From Pseudomonas sp. dw_612 (GTDB lineage Bacteria > Pseudomonadota > Gammaproteobacteria > Pseudomonadales > Pseudomonadaceae): DNA of 64,000 nucleotides. Shown piece by piece: positions 43,137 through 49,416 of the stretch. Both the position numbers and the translations under genes were made by a program. The stretch spans positions 46,024 through 110,023 of the forward strand of contig NZ_JAAVVC010000027.1 of assembly GCF_018449725.1 (NCBI RefSeq), given 5' to 3'. The notes beneath the pieces are model-generated. The model did no database searches. It was not told where the DNA came from and saw nothing but the letters and a program-made list of their open reading frames with translations. Position 1 is the stretch's first letter. Each line of letters starts with the position of its first letter.

Positions 43137-44225
43137 TCAGACGGAGTGAGGAATCAGGTGGGCCGGGACTTCGGCGGGTTCACGCGGTGTGGACGGTTCT
43201 TGCCAGTGGCCGGGGCGAATCCCCAACGCTGCGAAGAACGTCGCGCTGTCCTCGGTCAGGGCCGGACCCACCAGCAACGGCACGCGCAAACGGCTCATGC
43301 CCAGCACATCGAGCAAGGGCCGGCGGATCAGCCAATGGCCGAACCAGCGCCGCAACCCTCGCGGATCCGGGACCATCGCCCAGCGATACAGGTGGTGGCT
43401 GAGCGTCCCCGGCAATGGCAAGCGTTCCCGGGCCCACTGTTCGAGGCGCGCATAGGATTCGCGAGTGCCCAGCACTAGTGTCGGCCCGAGTTCGCGGCGG
43501 TCGGTGTCGCGGGTGGCCAGGGCTTCCGGGAAGTTCAGGCAGAACCCGGCGTTCAGCCAGGGCGCCAGCAGATAACGGGCCTGACCGCTGGCGGCGAACA
43601 CTCTGGCGGCCAGCGCTTCTTCGTGGGTGGTGAGTTTTTCCCGCGCGACCAACTTGCGCGCGCCCTCCAGTAACTGGCCGTGGCTCAAGCGCTGGGGTTG
43701 GCTGTCATCCATAGGGTAAAAAACAAACGCCGTGGACGCTGATTCAGTGACGGGAGCTGGCGGCTCGGCGGTGACGTCAGCGGTCAACTCGGCATACGCG
43801 GTCAGCCCCGCATCGGCGGCATTCAGGCCACGTCCGTCGAGGTACAGCAAAATCCGGGGCGCATGATCGGCGCTGCGCACTTGCTGCACCGCGTCCAGGG
43901 TTTCGGCCAGGACAAACGCCGGTTCCAGCGTAGCCAAGAGGTGGCGGTGATCGAGGTCCGGGTCCAACAGCGTGACACTGCCACCCAGCCATTGCGCTGC
44001 CAGCGCCAGCAACAAGGCTTCGGCCCTGGCCTGGCTAATAACCAGCAAATCATCGCCGCGACTGAACCCGCGTTGCTGCAAGCCCGCGGCGAGACGACTG
44101 ACGTCCTGCGCCACCTCGCTCCAGCGCAGGACCTGCCAAATACCCAACTGCTTATAACGCAGGGCAATCGCCGAACCTCGGGTGGCGGCTTGCAGCAACA
44201 AGGCCTGGGGCAGTGTCTGGGTCAT
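43137..44225 (-). CDS. Shrunken AMP-binding (acyl-CoA synthetase-like) protein
   Basis: 362 residues from ATG 44225. The N-terminal part matches adenylate-forming enzymes (ALLLQAATRGSAIALRYKQL, SEVAQDVSRLAAGLQQRGFS). The ATP/phosphate loop, normally a Ser/Thr/Gly-rich stretch ending in Pro-Lys, is replaced by AFVFYPMDDSQPQRLSHGQ. Later adenylation motifs and the mobile C-terminal domain are absent; family members run 500-650 residues. The stop is followed directly by the LivG-like gene, so no separate fragment exists. It is probably a non-catalytic remnant kept in the operon, or a substrate-binding accessory protein. Confidence 0.8.
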   Translation of the reverse strand: MTQTLPQALLLQAATRGSAIALRYKQLGIWQVLRWSEVAQDVSRLAAGLQQRGFSRGDDLLVISQARAEALLLALAAQWLGGSVTLLDPDLDHRHLLATLEPAFVLAETLDAVQQVRSADHAPRILLYLDGRGLNAADAGLTAYAELTADVTAEPPAPVTESASTAFVFYPMDDSQPQRLSHGQLLEGARKLVAREKLTTHEEALAARVFAASGQARYLLAPWLNAGFCLNFPEALATRDTDRRELGPTLVLGTRESYARLEQWARERLPLPGTLSHHLYRWAMVPDPRGLRRWFGHWLIRRPLLDVLGMSRLRVPLLVGPALTEDSATFFAALGIRPGHWQEPSTPREPAEVPAHLIPHSV

Positions 44226-44422
44226 GGGGCGATCTCTTCGGAGGGCTGACTGCAAACAGCCATTGCAGCCTCCATGCCACCCACTAAAGGCTTAACTATC
44301 AATCAGTTAAGCCATGCCGTCGGTTCAACCCCATGTATCGCCGGCGCACAGCCTGCCGAATCCCTGTTGCCCCACCAACACTTGCGCCCTGTCGCTGCCT
44401 CTATAAGAACCAAAATGAATTA

Positions 44423-44445
44423 ATAAATACAAAATCAGTATTTAT
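44423..44445. promoter_or_regulatory. Dyad in divergent promoter between Liv operon and XRE gene
   Basis: Arms ATAAATAC and GTATTTAT, perfect, 7-bp spacer, followed directly by CGTTATAAAAATATT. The surrounding 44226-44508 (283 bp) is AT-rich and has no gene. Candidate site for the XRE-cupin regulator or for CysB, since similar GTATT/ATCGTTAT elements occur upstream of 9476. Confidence 0.5.
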
Positions 44446-44508
44446 CGTTATAAAAATATTCGCGTACTGTCAGCTCATCCCGTCATTCATCACACAGTGA
44501 AGTGCCCC

Positions 44509-44670
44509 ATGAATCCGACCGCCAACGTCATCGACTTCGCCAGCTACCGCAAACGCAAACAGGCTCAGCAACGGGCACGGGCCATGTGGGAAATGTACGC
44601 ACGCAACGCCGGTTTGCAGGCTTATCAGTGGGTGCAAGCGGCCAAGGCTTCCGAGACGCGTCACGCGTGA
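44509..44670 (+). CDS. Small conserved-looking protein upstream of XRE regulator
   Basis: 53 residues beginning MNPTANVIDFASYRKRKQAQ and ending AAKASETRHA, strongly basic in the middle. Codon use is like that of the neighbours. Its TGA overlaps the GTG start of the XRE-family gene (GTGA), which argues for a real translated, coupled ORF. No ribosome site is obvious. I do not recognise a function. Confidence 0.6.
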   Translation: MNPTANVIDFASYRKRKQAQQRARAMWEMYARNAGLQAYQWVQAAKASETRHA

Positions 44671-45314
44671 ACGGGCAGCAACCCTCGCGCTTTCTGGCGA
44701 GCGCCGACGAACCTGTCGTGGATTTGAATAATCTGGAATCCCTCGAAGAAGACCCGATCTGTGATCGCGTCGCGCAGAACCTGCAACGCCTGCGGGGCAA
44801 GCGGCACCTGTCGCTCGATGCCCTCGCCCGCCAGTGCGGCGTGAGCCGGGCGATGCTGGCGCAGATCGAATCCGGGCGCAGCGTGCCGTCGATCAAGGTC
44901 CTGTGCAAAATCGCCAAGGGCTTGAAAGTGTCGGTGGCCGCGTTTCTTGAACACCGCGCCTTTGAAGGCGTGGCGGTGTTGTCGGCGAGCCAGAGCAAAC
45001 GCCTGGTCAGTGCCAGCGGCGCGTTTGTCAGCCGGGCGCTGTTTCCGTTCGACGTGGCACGCCAGTCGGAGTTTTACGAACTGCGCCTGAGCCCGTTGGG
45101 CGAGGACGTTTCCGAAGGCCATGGCCCCGGTGTTCAGGAGAACCTGGTGGTGTCCCAAGGCGTGCTGGAAATCAGCGTCAACGATGAACGCTACCTGCTC
45201 TCCACCGGCGATTCGATCCTGTTCTACGCCGACCAGCCCCACCGCTATCGCAACCCGGCAGACAGTGAAGCCGTCGCGTATCTGGTGGTGACCTACCCCG
45301 AACGCCTGGATTGA
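44667..45314 (+). CDS. XRE-family regulator with C-terminal cupin
   Basis: 215 residues from GTG 44667. The helix-turn-helix domain spans about 30-90 (VAQNLQRLRGKRHLSLDALA, CGVSRAMLAQIESGRSVPSI). The C-terminal cupin_2 is at about 140-215 (ENLVVSQGVLEISVNDERYL, DSILFYADQPHRYRN). This architecture senses a small metabolite through the cupin. It is divergent from the Liv-type operon and the likely regulator of it. The start could also be a later codon, but the helix-turn-helix is unaffected. Confidence 0.9.
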   Translation: MNGQQPSRFLASADEPVVDLNNLESLEEDPICDRVAQNLQRLRGKRHLSLDALARQCGVSRAMLAQIESGRSVPSIKVLCKIAKGLKVSVAAFLEHRAFEGVAVLSASQSKRLVSASGAFVSRALFPFDVARQSEFYELRLSPLGEDVSEGHGPGVQENLVVSQGVLEISVNDERYLLSTGDSILFYADQPHRYRNPADSEAVAYLVVTYPERLD

Positions 45315-45328
45315 CCGAGGCCCCCCCT

Positions 45329-45553
45329 GTGGGAGCGGGCTTGCTCGCGAAGGCGGCTTAACCTTCAACATATTCGTCGCCTGACACACCGCTTTTGCGA
45401 GCAAGCCCGCTCCCACAGGGGGTCGGCTATATGCGCAAATTTTGTGTACGACGGTGACCAGTTGTAGGAGCGAGGCTTGCCCGCGAAGGCGGCGTGTCAG
45501 GCAACCTCAATGGTCAATGCACCACCGCTTTCGCGAGCAAGCTTCGCTCCTAC
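45329..45553. repeat. Two REP pairs after the XRE gene
   Basis: Pairs at 45329-45416 and 45464-45553, 135 bp apart, of the same family as those at 10594. The second uses the GTAGGAGCGAGGCTTGCCCG variant. With the terminator that follows, they make up the 320-bp gene-free stretch 45315-45634. Confidence 0.9.
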
Positions 45554-45581
45554 ATTTGGATTTTGGGTGTTTGCGGGAATG

Positions 45582-45620
45582 AAAAAGCCCCCGGGGCCTT
45601 AGGGCCGCGGGGGCTTTTTT
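45582..45620. terminator. Bidirectional intrinsic terminator
   Basis: AAAAAGCCCCCGGGGCC, a short loop, then GGCCGCGGGGGCTTTTTTT: a long GC stem with A-run on one side and T-run on the other. It can end both the XRE transcript (plus) and the Met/Cys-rich gene (minus, stop at 45635). Confidence 0.9.
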
Positions 45621-45634
45621 TGTACTGCCCGGGA

Positions 45635-46138
45635 TCAGCAGGTGCAGCACATCAGCGGCATGCCGTTGCAGCTCATCATCATCGGCATGCTGCAGTCGTT
45701 CATCATTTTCATCATCAGGGTGCAGCAGTTTTTCATCATGTCCATGTTCATGCCGGCCATCGGCATGATTTTGCACATCATGCCGTCGTCCATCATCGTG
45801 CATTCCATCACGCACTTCATCGATGGCATCGGCATGCCCATCATCGGCATCGGCATCATCATGTTCATCATCGGCATGGCCATGGCCGACGGGGACATGC
45901 ACATCATGCTCATGTTGCCGCAATGCATCATCATCGGCATGCCGCAGTTCATCATCATCTGCATCATTTCAGCGCTGTTCTTGAACATCGCCATGTCCAT
46001 GCCAGCGGCCGGCATCATTTTGCACATCATGCCGTCGTCCATCATGTCGCACGACATGGTCGCCATCATCATCGGCATGCCCATCATCGGCATCATTGGC
46101 ATGTTGGCGTTCATTGGCATTTGCATGGCGTTCATCAT
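45635..46138 (-). CDS. Extremely Met- and Cys-rich protein of unknown function
   Basis: 167 residues, of which I count about 71 Met (43 percent) and 15 Cys, and only one His. Two related halves are visible: CDMMDDGMMCKMMPAAGMDM with MMMNCGMPMMMHCGNMSMMC, and CTMMDDGMMCKIMPMAGMNM with MKMMNDCSMPMMMSCNGMPL; the end is MCCTC. No signal peptide, so presumably cytoplasmic. GGGGAA lies 9 bp before the ATG pair, a promoter is at 46187-46214 and a terminator follows the stop, which together support this strand and frame. Possible roles are Cu(I) binding, oxidant scavenging or sulfur storage. I do not recognise the family. Confidence 0.78.
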   Translation of the reverse strand: MMNAMQMPMNANMPMMPMMGMPMMMATMSCDMMDDGMMCKMMPAAGMDMAMFKNSAEMMQMMMNCGMPMMMHCGNMSMMCMSPSAMAMPMMNMMMPMPMMGMPMPSMKCVMECTMMDDGMMCKIMPMAGMNMDMMKNCCTLMMKMMNDCSMPMMMSCNGMPLMCCTC

Positions 46139-46186
46139 GGTGTTGTTCCCCGAAGGTTCGATAGTTGGACGAAGCTGATGGGGCGG

Positions 46187-46214
46187 ATTCTAAGCATTGG
46201 CCAATGCGCGACAA
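46187..46214 (-). promoter_or_regulatory. Probable sigma-70 promoter of the Met/Cys-rich gene
   Basis: On the minus strand TTGTCG (46214-46209), a 16-bp spacer containing the palindrome ATTGGCCAAT, then TAGAAT (46192-46187). It is 49 bp upstream of the ATG. The rest of 46139-46414 shows no gene. Confidence 0.55.
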
Positions 46215-46414
46215 GATGACGATCAAACAGCTGGAATGAATGCTCGAACGACTTAAAACGGGCGAATGGAACGGGGCTCGCTGCTCCAGCAAACATTCGG
46301 CTTTCATTGCAGACGGAATGTAAACCAGAGCGCGTTTTTACGGGTTATGGATATGCGATGGGCGCCTATATAAATAACCGAAAGAAATAATCGATCTAAC
46401 AGCCAGCGAGTTTT

Positions 46415-47398
46415 TTATTGGGCGGAAAACACCTGCGCATCCGTGAACTTCTCCACGTCCACCCTATGGGGAAAGATCTTCTTCTCGACGAACAAATCAT
46501 CGACCTGCTGCAACGCCAGCACATCCCGCGGCTCGACCGGCAACAGCGACTCATCGCCCCAACTGCGCAGCCGCTGCGAGACTTCCAGCGACACGTCGTT
46601 GGCCTTGGCAAACACCCGCGCGTATTCATCGGGGTTTTGTCGGGCCCATTCGAAAGCCTTGGCGAAACGCTGCAATACGTCACTAAGGGCCTGGCGTTTG
46701 AGCGGGTCGGTCAGCACTTCATCGGAGGCGGTGATGAAGGTCAGCCCGGTGTTAATCCCTTCGCCGCTGATCAGCACCCGGGCGCCCTGCTGCTCGGCAA
46801 ATGCCTGATAGATACCGAACGTGGCCCAGGCTTCGATCTTGCCGGCGTTGAAGGCCGACAAAGCGTCAGTCGGCAGGACGAATCCGACGTTGACATCCTT
46901 CTCATCGACCCCGGCGTTGGCCAGTGCGCGAATCAACAGGTATTGGGAAATGCTGCCCCGGGCCGAAGACACCACCACATTGCGACCTTTCAGATCGGCC
47001 ACGCTGTGGATGGGCGAATCCTGCGGCACCAGAATCCCGATGCCTCGGGATTGGCTACGGCGTACCGCGACGATGCGTAACGGCGTGCCACCGGTAGCGG
47101 CCGCGAGCACCGGCGTATCGCCGGCCGGCCCCAGATCGACAGCGCCGGCGCGCAAGGCTTCGAACAACGGCGCGGCGCCCTGGAAGTTGGCCCATTCGAC
47201 CTTGTAGGGAATGCCCTCCAGCGCATTGGCCGCTTCGACCACCGTGCGCAGGCCCTTGGCCTGGTCGCCGAGGATCAGCGTGACGCTGGACAAGTCCGCT
47301 TTGGTTTTTGGCTCGACGGCGTCACCGCAGCCGCCAAGCAACAGTGCGGCACCTGACAGCAACAGCATCGCCGATTTCCACAGATATCGATCACGCAT
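46415..47398 (-). CDS. Sulfonate-type ABC substrate-binding lipoprotein
   Basis: 327 residues from ATG 47398. A lipoprotein signal with LLLGGC lipobox (Cys about 24). SsuA-like domain: TLILGDQAKGLRTVVEAANA, FEALRAGAVDLGPAGDTPVL and KGRNVVVSSARGSISQYLLI. It overlaps the ATPase gene by 8 bp and completes an importer with the genes at 47391 and 48172. The ligand is probably an alkanesulfonate or sulfate ester, by family and context. Confidence 0.92.
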   Translation of the reverse strand: MRDRYLWKSAMLLLSGAALLLGGCGDAVEPKTKADLSSVTLILGDQAKGLRTVVEAANALEGIPYKVEWANFQGAAPLFEALRAGAVDLGPAGDTPVLAAATGGTPLRIVAVRRSQSRGIGILVPQDSPIHSVADLKGRNVVVSSARGSISQYLLIRALANAGVDEKDVNVGFVLPTDALSAFNAGKIEAWATFGIYQAFAEQQGARVLISGEGINTGLTFITASDEVLTDPLKRQALSDVLQRFAKAFEWARQNPDEYARVFAKANDVSLEVSQRLRSWGDESLLPVEPRDVLALQQVDDLFVEKKIFPHRVDVEKFTDAQVFSAQ

Positions 47399-48170
47399 GG
47401 GCAAACCGCCGAAGCACAGGCTGACGTTCTGCCACCGCTGCACTTTCCACTTCGACGCCGAGCAGGCTCAGCAAGCGTGCGCGAATGGCCTGGAAGCCGT
47501 CCTGCCCGGTGTCGCGAGCGCGGGGCAAGTCGATGGTCAACTGCTCGGCAATCTTGCCGTCGGCCAACACGATGACCCGGTCGGCGAGCAGGATCGCTTC
47601 GTCCACGTCGTGGGTCACCAACAGCACCGCTGGCGTGTGTTTACGCCACAGTTCGATGATCAGCCGATGCATCTTGATTCGGGTCAAGGCATCGAGGGCG
47701 GCGAACGGTTCGTCGAGCAGCAACAGCTTGGGTTCGCGCACCAAGCCACGGGCCAATGCGACCCGCTGCGCTTCGCCGCCGGACAGGGTCGCCGGGTAGG
47801 CCTCCAGTCGATGGGCCAGCCCGACTTCAGTCAAGGCTTGCACCGCACGCTCCTTGGCATCGGGAATGTGCAGGCCGAGGATCACGTTTTTCCAGGCGCG
47901 TTTCCACGGCATCAGACGCGGCTCTTGAAACACGGCGGCCCGGGCCTTGGGCACGCGCAACTGGCCGCTGTCGATGCTGTCGAGCCCGGCCAGGCTGCGC
48001 AGCAACGTGGTTTTGCCGGAGCCGCTGGCCCCGAGCAGCGCGACAAATTCGCCCGGCGCGATGTCCAGGTCCAGGCCATCGATGACCCGTTGCTGACCGA
48101 ACTGGCGCACCACGTTACGCAGTTGCACGGGGGCCGCTGATGGTGCGTCCAGAATATCGATGTTCGACAT
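47391..48170 (-). CDS. Sulfonate-type ABC transporter ATP-binding protein (SsuB-like)
   Basis: 259 residues. Walker A GASGSGKTT, Q-loop VFQEPRLMPWKRAW (the Met-Pro-Trp form common in SsuB/TauB), signature LSGGEAQRVALARGL, Walker B LLLLDEPFAALD, switch His in LVTHDVDEA. One base separates it from the permease gene upstream. Confidence 0.93.
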   Translation of the reverse strand: MSNIDILDAPSAAPVQLRNVVRQFGQQRVIDGLDLDIAPGEFVALLGASGSGKTTLLRSLAGLDSIDSGQLRVPKARAAVFQEPRLMPWKRAWKNVILGLHIPDAKERAVQALTEVGLAHRLEAYPATLSGGEAQRVALARGLVREPKLLLLDEPFAALDALTRIKMHRLIIELWRKHTPAVLLVTHDVDEAILLADRVIVLADGKIAEQLTIDLPRARDTGQDGFQAIRARLLSLLGVEVESAAVAERQPVLRRFAHA

Positions 48171-48171
48171 G

Positions 48172-49044
48172 TCAGTTCCTCACAAAAGATGGGCGCCAGG
48201 CCAGGGCGAAACGCTCCAGCGTGCGGATCAGTCCGTCGATCAACAAACCGAGGACGCTGTAAATCAACAGGCAGATAACGATCACGTCAGTGCGCATGAA
48301 GTCCCGCGCGTCACTGGCCAGGAAGCCGATGCCGGCGGTGGTGTTGATCTGCTCGACAAACACCAGGGCCAGCCAGGAAATCCCCAGGGAATAACGCAAG
48401 CCGACAAAGAACGAAGGCAAGGAGCCCGGCAGGATCACGTGCCAGATCAGTTCGCGACGATTCAGGCCCAGGGTGTTGGCGGCCTCGATCAGTTTCGGGT
48501 CGATGTTGCGAATACCGGAGAACAGATTGAGGTACACCGGGAAGGTGGTGCCGGTGACGATCAGCGCGATCTTGGTGAATTCGCCGATGCCGAACCAGAG
48601 GATGAACAGCGGCACCAGCGCCAGGGAAGGAATGGTGCGCAGCATCTGCATCGGTGAATCGAGGATCACTTCGCCGCGCTTCGACAAGCCGGTAATCAGC
48701 GCCGCGACCACGCCAACGCTGACCCCGATGCTCAAACCCAGCAACGCCCGTTGAAGGGACACCAGCAAATGCTTGCCCAGTTCGCCGGAGACAATCATCG
48801 CCCACAGCGTGCCGCCAATCTGCGACGGTGCGGCAATGACCCGTTGCGGGATCAAGCCGAACTGTGACGCCAGTTCCCACAACAGCAGCAGCGCGATCGG
48901 GCTGAGCAGGCGCAGGAAGACTTCGGGGGTTCGCCAATTGCTTAGCCAGTTGGGGATCAGCCGCGACGCACGTGGGCTATCAATCGCCTTGCTGACGGAA
49001 AATGAGCTACTGGCGCTCGGTGTATCGAAGGTCTTTTCGGTCAT
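48172..49044 (-). CDS. Sulfonate-type ABC transporter permease (SsuC-like)
   Basis: 290 residues. A polar N-terminal region of about 40 residues, then six or so helices with the SsuC-type EAA loop near NIDPKLIEAANTLGLNRREL and LPSFFVGLRYSLGISWLALV. First gene of the ssu-like operon, which is divergent from the TonB receptor gene across a 372-bp promoter region. Confidence 0.93.
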   Translation of the reverse strand: MTEKTFDTPSASSSFSVSKAIDSPRASRLIPNWLSNWRTPEVFLRLLSPIALLLLWELASQFGLIPQRVIAAPSQIGGTLWAMIVSGELGKHLLVSLQRALLGLSIGVSVGVVAALITGLSKRGEVILDSPMQMLRTIPSLALVPLFILWFGIGEFTKIALIVTGTTFPVYLNLFSGIRNIDPKLIEAANTLGLNRRELIWHVILPGSLPSFFVGLRYSLGISWLALVFVEQINTTAGIGFLASDARDFMRTDVIVICLLIYSVLGLLIDGLIRTLERFALAWRPSFVRN

Positions 49045-49416
49045 CAGGCTTCCTTCCTCTTCAAGAACATGGCTTCGGATTCATGCTATTCGCATAAAAA
49101 ACGCCAGTGAAATTCTTTTTGGGAATAACCTAATATGATTAAAAATCAGATAGAAGATAATCCAGATAAATTATTTGCATAATTAAAGCGCGCGGGCCGC
49201 GCCCGTCGCGGCGTGTACTCCGGACACGGATTAAAATGCGGATTTCTGATATCTACAATTTCTTATGATTCATTAAATTAATAATTAACTTAGAACAAAA
49301 CGGCATTTCACAGCTCAGCCCCGCTGCGCCTACTTTCGACGCCACAGACCGACCCCCATGCCAGGTGGAGGCTTGATTCACGCCTTTTTCATTACCTGAC
49401 AACGAGAGTCGCATCC
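49045..49416. promoter_or_regulatory. Divergent sulfur-gene promoter region with short leader ORF
   Basis: 372 bp without a full gene. The AT-rich centre contains GGGAATAACCTAATATG (49121 on). ATAACCTAAT recurs at 57640-57649 before the 3-mercaptopropionate dioxygenase gene, a candidate CysB-type element. A 13-codon frame (MPGGGLIHAFFIT, 49358-49399) ends 17 bp before the TonB receptor ATG. The stretch GACCCCCATGCCAGGTGGAG before it resembles GACCCCTCTCCAGGCGGAGG at 60110-60129, in front of the TauD-like gene. Confidence 0.45.

Noticed and set aside
45642..46178. Long Ile/Met-rich frame on the plus strand, and a His-rich plus-strand frame, opposite the Met-rich gene
   Set aside because: ATG and CAT are reverse complements and so repeated Met codons open all frames on the other strand. 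No ribosome site, promoter or terminator fits the plus-strand frames, while all three fit the minus-strand Met/Cys-rich gene.
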